From Tieghemostelium lacteum (taxonomy: Eukaryota > Evosea > Eumycetozoa > Dictyosteliales > Raperosteliaceae), in assembly GCA_001606155.1 (NCBI GenBank), contig LODT01000022.1:248001-312000 (forward strand): a stretch of DNA of 64,000 bases, read 5' to 3'. Made by a program: the position numbers and the translations under genes. The notes beneath the pieces were generated by a model. The model was not told the DNA's origin. It was given only the letters and a program-made list of their open reading frames with translations, and searched no databases. Positions 50,928-61,820 of the stretch are shown here, in pieces. Numbering within the stretch: the stretch's first letter is position 1; every line of letters begins with the position of its first letter.

Positions 50928-53900
50928 ATGACATCGATGTTGTACTATTTATTTATTTGTATTTTATTTATAGCTGGTATTACAAAAGGTGTTAAAGAAC
51001 AGAGTTCCTATAACTCACATTACTACGAATACACCACATCAACAACGCCATATAACTCAGCTGTAACTAGTTGTATTAATAAAGTATTTAATAATAAACC
51101 AGGGTCAGTATAACATAAAAATAAATATATTTCTAAATCAATGTTTGATTGTTTTTATAGTGTTGGTGGGTCAGACGAAAAAAAAATTTAAAAATTGGTG
51201 ATAAAAACATGTGTGGAATCTAATGTAAATATTGATATGTTGATATTTTAGATATTTAGCTACTATTACTAGTAGAGATGAATGGGATTGGTTATTTCAA
51301 AAATATGGTTCTTCACAAAACTATTGGACTTCTGGTAGCGATATAGCAGAAACTGGAGTTTGGGTATTTAATTCAGGTCCTGAAAATGGACAACCTATGT
51401 ATAACCTCTACCATGATAAATCATATACATTTACAGGTTTCTCAGGTACCGAACCAAATTTATTGGCAAATGAAAATTATATAAATGCAAAAGCAACAGG
51501 AACAGGTGAACCAATTTTCAATAACATTACACCAACAAGCTCCTATGGTGTATTGTGTGAATGGGATTTTGAATTTTATATAACTTCAACTGGTACCCAA
51601 GGTGGAGATGTGATCATTTCTCAATTGGGTTCATTTGACCATGGTACTCTTGTTGTATCATTTAAATCACTTTCTGATAATTCAGTTACAAATTATACTC
51701 AATTTACAGAGATTTCTTCAACATCAATGGGATTTCATGTTCAAGGTGGCTCTGGTAAATATATTGTAACTGTTAGTGATGGACTTGGAACTACACCTCA
51801 AACTCAACCATGGATATACAATATTCCATCCATATCCACTATTTATCCAAACTTTAACAGTGGAGAGACCATCACCGTCGTTGGAGATAACTTTGGAAAT
51901 GATGCATCTTTATTAACAGTAACTCTATCTACTGACAATATAGCATGTCAAAATCCAGTTTTTATTATTCCACATAAAGCATTTTCATGTGTACTTGCAT
52001 CAACTCTTGCACAACCATTAATACCCATAACAGTATCAGCTGCTGGTAACATTTACAAATCATTTAAAACAGCTTTATGTAAGTTCTACACACACCACTT
52101 TAAAACTCAAAAGTTTTCCAGAATACTAAAACAGTCTATTCATATGTAATAATAGTTAAAGATTATTTCCTATACTCATCATTTCAAACTAGTGTAGCTT
52201 ATGCAAATACACAAAGCTATTCTAATCTTTTAAAAATTGATGGTCTTGATGGTTATCTATCTGTCATTGATACTCAAGAAAAATATAATTTTATAAAGGC
52301 ATCTATTCCAACTGGTAGTTGGAAAGTTTGGCAAGCAATAGTATTTGATTCAAATCTACCTGGTACATCTAAATTTAGAAATCTTGTAGGTCCAAATCAA
52401 GGACAACAAACTCAAGTGTACAGCTCATCAGCTCTTCCAACTGGTGATGCAAATGATAGATTTGCAATAACTATGAGTACTGGTGTTCTATCTACATATA
52501 CCAGTGGATCTGATTCTGCAGCTGTCACTCAATTTGGAGGTTATGTACCAACATTTATCCAACCAAATCAAAATTACCCAATTCCTACTCAAGGTCAAAC
52601 CTTGTTGGTAAAATTAAAAAATTATGGTGTGACTTTGAGTACCTATGAAGTGACTTTGAATTCGCAGGTTATACCATCCACTCAATATCAGATTGATTAT
52701 ATTGCTGGTGGTGTATATGTACAGGTTCCTACATCGGCAATAGAGTTGAATGGTCAGGAGATGGTCATTGGTGTGACTGTTGATGGTGTTGCTGTTTCTG
52801 GTGGTCAGACTTACAGTCAAGCTCAACCCACTTTGACATCGGTAACCAGTGCTCCTACTACTGGTGGAAAAATTACATTAACAGGTACTAACTTGTACAA
52901 TGATGCAACTAAACTAGATTTAAGTTTTGGTACTAAACCATGCACAAATATCACATATATAGTACCACATTTCCAATTAACTTGTGATATCCCAGCTGGC
53001 ACTGGTAAGTTGTACCCTGTAATTGCACAAGTTGGTACATTAGCATCCGCTCCAACACCAGGCAATACATATTACTACAAGAAACCTACTGTTAACACCA
53101 CCACAAGTGCCTCTACAACTGGTGGCACTATATACATTGATGGTGACAATTTTGGTACTGATGCAACTGTAATCTCAGTTACAGTCGGTGGAGAAGATTG
53201 TGAGAATATTACCATTGTCATCGCGGAATCTAGAATTTCATGTGTAATTCAACCAGGTCAAGGTGTGAAGCCTCTTGTTGTAACTGTTAACACACAAGTC
53301 ATGACAAGTTCAGTATCTTTCAGTTACGATATACCAAAGATCACTAATGTCACTCAAAATAACGATCAGGTAACTATCGTAGGAGAGAACTTTGGGGATA
53401 ACTTTGTTAGTGGAACTGTTATTAAAGTTGGAAACAGTGATATTACATCACAATGTACTGGTAACAATACTGTTATTATATGCACTCAAATACCTTTAGG
53501 TGGTCAATTGACCATTAGTAATGGTGGTGACTTTTCTAATGTTACTCTATTCTATTCCTCACCTTTTATTAGTTCACTTTCCAATAGTGGATGTCATAAG
53601 GCTGGTCAAAGTCTACAAATCAGTGGTGGATACTTTGAGAATATCGATCCTTCAACTGGAACCTACCAAGCACTGATAGGTCAAAAACCATTCAATATCA
53701 CCAAAGTAACTAATATATTACTGACACTAGTAGTACCTATTGGAACTGGTGCTTCTAATACTCTATCCATACAATTTGATGACAGAGTATCTCAACCTGT
53801 TTCATTTGCATACTGTGCACCTGAAGTCACATTAATCACTCAAATTGAAAAGAATCTAAATGTGAAAGGAAGTGGTTTTGGTGATGATCCAAGTAAAGTT

Positions 53901-55616
53901 ACCGTTCAGTTTGGTAATTCATCATCTCCTATACAACCAACTCAAGTTCAAGACACTGAAATCGGGTTTATAATCCCAGATAATTCTTTAAATTCACTAA
54001 TGAAGGTGACAGTTGATGGTCAAATTTCAAATTTTGAACAATTCAATATCATTCCAGTTATAAACTCTGTTACACCACCTCTTATGAATGGGTCAAGACT
54101 TACTATTTCCGGTAGCTATTTATCACCTGTTGATGCAAATGGCACTCTGATTACTAGAACCTATCACTACGATTCCACAGAGTATGGCGACTGTCAATAC
54201 CTATCTTCAGTCGCTCCATACACTATTGTATGCACCCAACCACCTGGAACTGGTATCTTTACCCTAAAGATTAAAGATGAAGGTCAAAATGATATCGTAA
54301 CAAAATTGGTATCATATCAAGCTCCAATAGTCTACAGATCTACAAACTCAGTATACAAACGTCCTACTAATCTCACCATTTCTGTGATTTCATTTGTACC
54401 TACTGATGTTAGTGTATATATCGAAGATCAACTCTGTCAAAATCCTATTGTTGTAAATTCCGAAACTATTCAATGTGAATTTGATTCATCAGTTCCACCA
54501 AAATCCAATGGACAGGCTTTGACAGTTACCGTCAATTCAGGAGGTGTAAATGGGTCTGCACCAGTTTTACTTTATATCCTAGATTACGATTGTCTCAATA
54601 ACTGTTCTGGAAATGGAGTTTGTAATAGAAAATCAGGGTTTTGTAGATGTGATAAAGAGTGGACTGATACTGACTGTTCTTTGAATATTGCTGATTTGGT
54701 TCCTTTACCTCCTCCAACTGTTGATGTTGAACAAGTTGTCAGTCAATTCCCTGGTATTAAACTGGATTTCAATGTGTCTATTACCCATCTTCGTGAACTT
54801 ACTCATCTTGGAAAGACTGTAAAAATTCTGAGAGTTCGTGATATTCAATGGGTTGAAAGACAAGATCTATCTGATGGAAAATACTACTTTAAAGGTGCAT
54901 TCAAGAATGACCCAGCTACACTTGAGTTCCATATATCTACATTCAACGAATCTGGTGGATCTGTGGTATTTGCAGAAGAGGAAATACCAATGCAAGGTAA
55001 CTCCATGAAATATCTAATTACTGTTAAAAACTGGAATTTCACATCCCAACTAAATTCTCTACAGGTTATATACACTTCCAAGACCCAAAAAGAATCTGTA
55101 ATCGATTGTGAGAATGCCAACACTACTACTATAAAACCAGAAGGTGAGACACTAACATGGTTCAAGATTAAGTCTGGAGCTGTATCCTTTAATGCCAGAT
55201 TCTCTAATCGAGCCATCATTGATAGTAAACTCTACCAAATTTCAGTATCATCACTCAACGAAACTGATGAACTCTACCTAGACTACCAAACTTGGATCTC
55301 GATAGGATCTTCAGATGACCTAGATGAAAACGACCAATCTTCAGATGAAGAATACTATTATCAACTCACAGCACTTCAAGCACCACACTTTAAAGAATCA
55401 CTCCAACTAGATCCCAATTTTGGAGCACTATTGAAATCTGATAACAGTGATGATTGTAATCCATCTTTTGCCAAATGGAAGATAGCTCTCATTGTTGTAT
55501 TTGGTGCTGTTGCAGCTGCCATTCCAGCTGGTGTTATATTCTACAGTAGATATCGATATCAAATCAACTACAAGGTTGACACTTTTACAAAAAAACTTAG
55601 AAGTTTAAGATCATAA
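50928..55616 (+). CDS. Large surface protein: C-type lectin domains, TIG/IPT repeats, EGF, one membrane span
   Basis: Three exons: 50928-51103, 51252-52078 and 52156-55616 (introns 148 and 77 bp), giving 1487 residues. The frame joins PG|YLATITSRDEW and ALF|KDYFLYSS are in phase. A signal peptide (residues 1-21) leads to a C-type lectin-like domain (about 40-165: YLATITSRDEWDWLF ... YWTSGSD ... GVLCEWDFEF). A TIG/IPT domain follows (SGETITVVGDNFG), then a second lectin-like domain (about 335-430: GYLSVIDTQEKYNFI). About seven further TIG/IPT repeats follow, with a recurring TITGxNFG-type core. The EGF-like module is at about 1147-1175 (CSGNGVCNRKSGFCRC), then a beta-rich region and a membrane span at about 1442-1466. 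The tail is short and basic. The build resembles dictyostelid Tgr/ComC-type adhesion and recognition proteins. Confidence 0.87.
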
Positions 55617-55743
55617 ACTTTCTAAATCTATAATCCTCAATTATATTTTACTCTCTCATTACAATAACCGACTGTATTTATTTGAAAATAAAAGATATTT
55701 TTTATCTTAAGAAATATAAAAATTAACACTTTGTTTATTTCCT

Positions 55744-56406
55744 TCAAATAAATTTGACAAATGGGTCTATAACATGAGGTAATCTAACTGAATTTTGAAT
55801 ATCTTCTGATTTTTCAGTATAGAAACATTCAGAAGGAATTTGGAAATCACTATAGGTTGGAGTATAATCGAAATTATAGTAGTTTGTTATTGAATAACCT
55901 GGATTGGTGATATCAGTATTTTCAGTGGTTATAGACACAATAGCACATTTAACATCATCATAGAGAAGTAAACTCTTAGTTCCAGGTGAAATAAAATCAG
56001 TAAATTCCAAACCAATAGTATCAAATTTACCTAATTTGATTATGCCAACAAAGGACTCGTTCTTTGGTAAACTAACTGGAATTTCAAAGTTTAGATCCAA
56101 TTGTGAGCATTCACCATTTACCACTATATATACTGTTTTGTTTTCATTAAAGGCATACATTTGACCTGAGAATTGATTAACACCTTCAGTTATAAAATAG
56201 GATGAATATAATCTAACTCCTTTATAATCAATAGTTATATTACTGAACTCAACGTAGGTAGATGGACCATTTTGTCCTATATCATATCCATTTACACTAA
56301 ATATTCCAACATTTGATGTAAAACCTTTAGTTTCCCTTTCACAAAACAATGCATTTCCTATTGATATAAATACAACTGTAATTACAAATAAACTCTTATA
56401 TAACAT
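55744..56406 (-). CDS. Secreted protein, possibly ependymin-like
   Basis: 220 residues from the ATG at 56406 (an upstream in-frame Met at 56433 would precede the signal peptide). A signal peptide (MLYKSLFVITVVFISIGNA) is followed by a beta-rich mature part with Cys at CERE, GECSQLDL, DVKCAIV and SECFYTE, and N-glycosylation sites (NIT, NKT, NES). The length, four cysteines and alternating beta pattern recall ependymin-related secreted proteins, which dictyostelids possess; this is recollection, not a match. It has no membrane span. The gene is convergent with the lectin/TIG gene, 127 bp apart. Confidence 0.65.
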   Translation of the reverse strand: MLYKSLFVITVVFISIGNALFCERETKGFTSNVGIFSVNGYDIGQNGPSTYVEFSNITIDYKGVRLYSSYFITEGVNQFSGQMYAFNENKTVYIVVNGECSQLDLNFEIPVSLPKNESFVGIIKLGKFDTIGLEFTDFISPGTKSLLLYDDVKCAIVSITTENTDITNPGYSITNYYNFDYTPTYSDFQIPSECFYTEKSEDIQNSVRLPHVIDPFVKFI

Positions 56407-56433
56407 TTTTTTAATAATACTACTATAGATCAA

Positions 56434-56732
56434 ATATTTAAATAAATCAAGAACCTACAAGATTCTTTTTAAGATATCATGATTTTTAAAGAATTTTTTT
56501 AAGAACGATTCATTAGCAATGTTTCTTTGAAAAAGATGTTTTCATCTTAATTAAGATGTTTTTAATTTTTCAATAGAAATTTATGTGGAAGGTTTAAGAA
56601 TATTGTCAATATTTGTAAAACCTTGATTATTAATTTATTATATAATTTAAAATATATATAAAATGATAAATAAAGGTTTTTTAATTAAAAAAAAAAAAGA
56701 GATTACATTCATTTCATAAAAACGTTGGGAGA
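56434..56732. other. Divergent promoter region
   Basis: Between the secreted-protein gene and F-box-like copy 10. A/T-rich, with an inverted ATCTTAATTAAGAT palindrome at about 56544-56557. No coding signal. Confidence 0.45.
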
Positions 56733-58433
56733 ATGAATACTCTACCAAATTTAATTGTACAATATATATTAGAGCATTTGTTAAAAAAGAGTGATAAGTT
56801 AATATATTATGTAGATTTTATTAGATATTATACATTGATTTCAAAACAGTGGAATAGAGAGATAATACCAAAGTTAAGACTAGGTAATATTACAATTCAT
56901 ACTGGAAACCGAATACCAATCATTAAAAAATGGGCTCACTTAGTAAATAGATTTGATATACAACATACTATTAGTATATACTATTTCGAAAAACTGAGAG
57001 AATGGACTGATATGATCAAAGAGAATATTACCTCAATAGCTCAATACCCAAAATCCAATTTCTCATTGGATGATCACAACTATTTTAAAAACATTAATAC
57101 TGTGAAATTGGCAATCAACTTAAACTACGAAACATTTAAATCTGATTTATTTGTACCTATTGATAATGTAGAGTATGAATGCACATTGATAGGTCACGAA
57201 ACTCAGCTTGATGACTTAAAGCATGATCAAGATCTACCTGTGGTTATGTTCAATCAGAATTTTTTTAAGTCAATAAACTTGTATGATGTGACACTAAAAC
57301 ATAGGATGCCACTAGGTAAACCACCCATTTTGAATACCAAACTACTACATTTAAAAATTAATGATGGCGCCATTCATCATAATATAATCAATAGCATATT
57401 TGAAAATTGTGGGAATTTGGAAACATTACATTTAACAAATGTAGTGGTTGTCGAATCACCAGTACCTGATGTCGACTGTTTATGTCAGGTTGTACAAAAT
57501 GCTAGATTTTCATCATTAAAACAATTGGTATTGCGTATTGTTAATCCAATTCATTTCACAACTATAGTATCACTTCTTAATAATATCAGTGTCAGTCAGG
57601 CCACTTTAGATTTCAGAGATATTCTATATGATTCAATTGAACAGGTTCTAACATCACAAATTACCAATACAACCATTAGAAAAATGGAATTTGTCAAAAA
57701 TACATTCAAACCTAATGTAAAAGAATTGGAATACTTTAGTTTTGCTGATATATGGACTGACAAATCTCACCTAACTAAAATTAGAATTCACAAGTGTTTT
57801 GATTATAGTGGTTATCTATCAGAAATGGTTAGATTAAAGAGTATTGAAATTCATGAGAATAACACCAAAGTTAATCAAACTGCTCAAGATACACTGGAAG
57901 CTGCTATTAAGTTAAATATCCCACCTTTAAAATCCATTCGAATTGTCAGTATAAATTATACTACTAGTAGATTGCAAATAAGTTCAAAGATATTGAAGTT
58001 TAACAATCACATTACTTCTGTGGTTCTAAACGGTATATCTCTTCAGGATTGTTATGATATTATCAATTCTGATCATCCAAGTCTAACCAAATTATGTGTC
58101 TATTATTTAGTATTTAGTGATTCATCCTGTCGAGATTTTAACAAACTACTTATTCCAATTCAATCCAATCGCAATATGAAGTATCTAGCATTACACGGTA
58201 CTGAATGGGGTAATTTTAATTATAATATTTTTGATTTTCTTATCTCCATCTTAAAATTAAATTCCAATTACATTCAATTAATAGTACCTGAAAAAGGAGG
58301 CTATCAAGATCAACATCTTTTATCATTTAAACAGATTCTAAAAAGCAATACCACAATTAAGCAACTAGGAACATTTGATAAACTACCAGAGAAATTATCT
58401 ACACTCTTCCATATACATTCCATTAAATACTAG
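56733..58433 (+). CDS. F-box-like/LRR family protein, copy 10
   Basis: 566 residues, one exon. N-terminus LPNLIVQYILEHLLK with ISKQWNREIIPKLRLG, one of the best-preserved F-box-like blocks here. The second segment is WAHLVNRFDIQHTISI. LRR landmarks are NCGNLETLHLTNVVV, NTTIRKMEFVKN, FADIWTDKSHLTKIRIH, DYSGYLSEMVRLKSIEIH and SDHPSLTKLCVYYL. It lies 35 kb from the main array yet keeps every family landmark, so dispersal as well as tandem duplication has spread the family. Confidence 0.87.
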   Translation: MNTLPNLIVQYILEHLLKKSDKLIYYVDFIRYYTLISKQWNREIIPKLRLGNITIHTGNRIPIIKKWAHLVNRFDIQHTISIYYFEKLREWTDMIKENITSIAQYPKSNFSLDDHNYFKNINTVKLAINLNYETFKSDLFVPIDNVEYECTLIGHETQLDDLKHDQDLPVVMFNQNFFKSINLYDVTLKHRMPLGKPPILNTKLLHLKINDGAIHHNIINSIFENCGNLETLHLTNVVVVESPVPDVDCLCQVVQNARFSSLKQLVLRIVNPIHFTTIVSLLNNISVSQATLDFRDILYDSIEQVLTSQITNTTIRKMEFVKNTFKPNVKELEYFSFADIWTDKSHLTKIRIHKCFDYSGYLSEMVRLKSIEIHENNTKVNQTAQDTLEAAIKLNIPPLKSIRIVSINYTTSRLQISSKILKFNNHITSVVLNGISLQDCYDIINSDHPSLTKLCVYYLVFSDSSCRDFNKLLIPIQSNRNMKYLALHGTEWGNFNYNIFDFLISILKLNSNYIQLIVPEKGGYQDQHLLSFKQILKSNTTIKQLGTFDKLPEKLSTLFHIHSIKY

Positions 58434-58560
58434 TGATTATCAATCAACAACTAGTAGAACTTAATTTATTAATAGTGATTTTGAGCAAATTTACATTGAT
58501 TTGTAAACATGAAATAAACATTTGATAACAAACAGAACTGACCCCAAATAGGTGATGTTC

Positions 58561-59832
58561 TTATTTATTTTTATTTACTAATTCTCGCAGCTTTAATGTC
58601 TTTTTTAGCTTTTCTTTAGATTTATCCTTTTTGACATCAACCACCTTTTTGATTGGGATTTGTACTTCTTGAATTGGTTTTTTTCTCAGTTTAAATCCTT
58701 TAATGATTTTTGAGAGATCAGCAATACCAGAATAGTTCTTTGACGACAGTGAAAGTATTGGTAGATTTGAACGATTATATTGATTTACAATATCACTTGT
58801 TACAATTTGTATTCGTTTGGCAAGATCAACCTGAGTAATAAGATCACATTTTGTCAAGACAACTTGAGATTTAATATTATTCTTTTCAAAGATTCCTAAA
58901 AGTTCTCTATCTGATTCTTTAAGACCGTGTCTAGAATCCAACAGTACAAAAACACATTTTAATGTTTTTCTACTCAACATGTACTCTCTAGTCAGTTGAG
59001 ACCAATGATCCACCTTTTCGGATTTTGCAAATGCAAATCCATAGCCAGGTAAATCCACCAAATACAATGTACTACCCAACTCAAACCAATTTATAGATTG
59101 AGTGTGACCTGGTTTATCTGAAGTCTTTGCAAGTCCTCTTTGTGTAAGTGCATTGATCAACGATGATTTGCCAACATTACTTCTACCTATAAATGCAACC
59201 TCTGGTAGTGACTCTGGTATAAATGAACTCTTACTTTTAGCACCACCTATAAATTTAAATCTACTACCAAAGAATCTTTCAATGTCCCCAATTACATTCT
59301 TTCTAATGGCATCTAATTTTGTTGTACCTTTTTTCTCTTTTTGTTGTCTGAATCTTCCCAACTGTTTTTCTTTTAGTTTTTCTAATAGTTTTTCATTTAC
59401 TTTTAGGGTTTTAAAATCTCTGTTTCTACCACTACTATTACCACTATCTATACTTGTCTTATTGTTGTTGGTGGTGTTCTGTTGGAATCTTTGATGCCAA
59501 TTAGATCTTACTGATTCTTTAATGATTGCTGACGTTTTGTTACCTACTAAAAGGTCCAATTTCTCTGTAATTTTATCAAATGACAAATTTGATTTTGGAA
59601 TCTCTTTTAGATTCATGGAATCCTTCAATTCTTGTCTTTTTTTCTTTTTCTCTTTAACTAACTTTAAACGAGATCTGATTGCTTCTTTTTGATTCTTTAC
59701 AGAATAATATCTATTAAAATTATCATTATTTCCATTATTTATTAGTGCAAATGTAGAAATATTACAATTATTGCAATAGCTTTTGTTGAAACTATATATT
59801 GACGATTTTAGAGTGTTTAGACATTTCAACAT
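58561..59832 (-). CDS. EngB/YihA-type GTPase, mitochondrial
   Basis: 423 residues from the ATG at 59832; the frame extends to a Met at 59919, but MLKCLNTLKSSIYSFNK is the better mitochondrial presequence. EngB GTPases (GTPBP8 in animals) assist assembly of the large ribosomal subunit. After a long basic Lys-rich N-terminal region comes the GTPase domain (about 190-390): G1 GRSNVGKSSLINALT, G2 KTSDKPGHTQSINW, G3 LVDLPGYGFA, G4 LTKCDL and G5 LSLSSKN. A Lys-rich tail of about 60 residues follows. The extended basic ends are longer than in bacterial EngB (about 200 residues), and may bind mitochondrial rRNA; that is inference. One exon. Confidence 0.92.
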   Translation of the reverse strand: MLKCLNTLKSSIYSFNKSYCNNCNISTFALINNGNNDNFNRYYSVKNQKEAIRSRLKLVKEKKKKRQELKDSMNLKEIPKSNLSFDKITEKLDLLVGNKTSAIIKESVRSNWHQRFQQNTTNNNKTSIDSGNSSGRNRDFKTLKVNEKLLEKLKEKQLGRFRQQKEKKGTTKLDAIRKNVIGDIERFFGSRFKFIGGAKSKSSFIPESLPEVAFIGRSNVGKSSLINALTQRGLAKTSDKPGHTQSINWFELGSTLYLVDLPGYGFAFAKSEKVDHWSQLTREYMLSRKTLKCVFVLLDSRHGLKESDRELLGIFEKNNIKSQVVLTKCDLITQVDLAKRIQIVTSDIVNQYNRSNLPILSLSSKNYSGIADLSKIIKGFKLRKKPIQEVQIPIKKVVDVKKDKSKEKLKKTLKLRELVNKNK

Positions 59833-59956
59833 AATTAACCAGAAAACTGAAAAAAGTTTTTCACCAAAAACACAGACTTTTTCCACACTTATTAAACAAA
59901 TATTAATGTCCACTCCCAAAAAAAAACAATAAATCCTGTTGCCATTTCAATTAATG

Positions 59957-60460
59957 TCAATAATCTTTAATATTAGTGAACACTTTAATATACCATAATA
60001 AGGCATTTAATATTCTAAACAAAGGTACTAAAGCATATGTTAGATTGTAGGCATACTCTTCCATTGTATTTCTAGATACACTCAACTCTTGAAATTGAGC
60101 TCTCTGAGCGTCACTAAGAGTCTGAAGGATGGACAACAAAGGTTGGTTCAGTGGAATTCTATGAAATCCAGGAAGCTTATTAAACAATTTGTAAATATCT
60201 ACCATTTTACCATCTAAAGAGAATCCATCTTCTATACACACAGCTTTTGAACTAGTTGGCATATCACCTCTCTATGTTCCCGAATCACCAGCAGTGGTAG
60301 TGGATCTGTTTGATCTGGTAACACCAAATTGCATGTCATTATATATAAAGTGAATTAAAGAGTTCATTTCTGCTTCCAAAAAAGTTACCATGGATTTGTC
60401 TGATCTTGAGGGAAAGCATAGTAGGCATAATGGGTTATTTGTCTTGGATTGGGAGGAACA
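59957..60460 (-). pseudogene. Broken gene fragment, unknown family
   Basis: A 101-codon frame from Met at 60262 (MPTSSKAVCIEDGFSLDG ... ALVPLFRILNALLWYIKVF) has a hydrophobic C-terminal stretch that could span a membrane. Directly upstream in the same frame another protein-like piece (MNSLIHFIYNDMQFGVTRS ... TTTAGDSGT) ends in a stop seven bases before it, and further up is YVPPNPRQITHYAYYAF in a different frame. This pattern suggests a decayed gene, though the last 101 codons could still be expressed alone. Not recognised. Confidence 0.4.
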
Positions 60461-60513
60461 TAATAATTTTTTTTAAATTAATTTTTTGGATTTAAATTAA
60501 ATTAAATAAAAAA

Positions 60514-60954
60514 ATGGGTGGTATAGGAGATCCAAATGTTGATGAAATGTTCTATAGATTTGGTTATATTTTTCCTTTGCTTGAAGATTTTGATGAGGAT
60601 CAAAGGGATTGTGCAGTCAAGAAGTTAAATAATCTGAGAACATATATAGACAATCATGTTTTCTTTTACCAATCTTTGAAATTTGATAGTGAATATAATG
60701 GTGATATTTCATTCATACGGTTATTTAATTATATTGATGGGACTTCTTCATTACCAAGAGATGATTCAGAAAACATAGAAAAATATATCATCTTCAAAAA
60801 AATTGGTGATGAGTTAATCCTAAATGATGATGCAACTGTAGAGCAGTATAACAGAATCTGTAACTGTAAATTAACAATTTTCCTAGGTGGCGGTGAGAAA
60901 CGAGTTGTAACAGTTAAAAAAAGAGAGACAGGAGAGGTGAAAGAAGAGAAATAA
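60514..60954 (+). CDS. Unknown protein, 146 residues
   Basis: One exon starting MGGIGDPNVDEMFYRFGYIF. The protein is acidic in the first two thirds (LLEDFDEDQRD, FDSEYNGDIS) and basic at the end (GGGEKRVVTVKKRETGEVK). A start of Met-Gly could be myristoylated. The frame shows coding-like composition and is flanked by A/T-rich DNA. No family was recognised and no membrane span or signal peptide is present. Confidence 0.55.
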   Translation: MGGIGDPNVDEMFYRFGYIFPLLEDFDEDQRDCAVKKLNNLRTYIDNHVFFYQSLKFDSEYNGDISFIRLFNYIDGTSSLPRDDSENIEKYIIFKKIGDELILNDDATVEQYNRICNCKLTIFLGGGEKRVVTVKKRETGEVKEEK

Positions 60955-61014
60955 AATATGTACAGAGTTTTCCCTATTTGGTTATTTTTTGTAACCCACC
61001 CATAGTCGTTGTTA

Positions 61015-61470
61015 TTATTTCTTTTTGGTTTGGTCTTTTTGCTTTCTGGTGGTGTATAATCTTTCATCAAATGACAAAGTCTCTGATAGTTCTCTAAAAT
61101 CTTGATTGAGTTTGGAGACCACTTCTGTTACAGAGCCTCTACGATAGAATTTAGTTGGGTGTACAATATTATTACGTTCCTCATTGAGCTTGAGCATTGA
61201 AATGAGATCCACTTTGTGCACTATATGTGGTCTCTTTTACCTCACTGACTGCAGTTTCCAGAGTGGTGACCTCTCTTTGAGTGCAGTGTTATATATTGTA
61301 ATTACCAATCTGTTTAATCTCTTTTCTGAGTTTACTATTTTCGCCTCTGACCTCTTTAATCCTCTGATGTTGTTTGTCAATATTGCCACTTGAGCTGTAG
61401 TTGTTTGTTACTAGAATCTAGGTCTTTGTAAGATTTCTTTAGTTTATCGATAGTTTAATCTTGTTTGTCG
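61015..61470 (-). pseudogene. Decayed coiled-coil protein fragment
   Basis: Minus-strand pieces in changing frames read like coiled coil: KLKKSYKDLDSSNKQLQL (about 61440-61390), QHQRIKEVRGENSKLRKEI (about 61380-61320), then REVTTLETAVSEVKET, and a last 68-codon frame at 61221-61015 (SVTEVVSKLNQDFRELSETL ... TRKQKDQTKKK). At least two frame changes or stops separate them and no start is evident. Likely the tail of a former long coiled-coil gene. It is convergent with the 146-residue gene. Confidence 0.5.
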
Positions 61471-61820
61471 ATTCACAAAAAACTTGTCAAATACCCACCA
61501 GCAATTTATTCCCTCCATCTACTTCAAATTTATAAAATATGTTTTAGAAGTTTGTCGTAGGTATGTTAAGTTGAAGATTATAATTTTTTAAACCTTAGAT
61601 CAAGTTTAACTTACCAGAAAAAGGTGCGGTTTTAACAAAATATTCAAAAACTACAAACTTCAAATATTATAATAAATTCAACTGTTACCTATTTGTAAGA
61701 TCTAATAATGTAATTCAATGAAATATCATGTAATAAATCTATTTTATTTCTCATAGACCAAATAATTAAAAACCATTTTTTTATAAAATATTAAAAGCTG
61801 ATTTTATTTTTTTTTATGAA
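61471..61820. other. Intergenic region, promoter of F-box-like copy 11
   Basis: A/T-rich, no frame of note. The last bases contain ATGAAATGA, a two-codon upstream frame that overlaps the start codon of the next gene. Confidence 0.45.
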
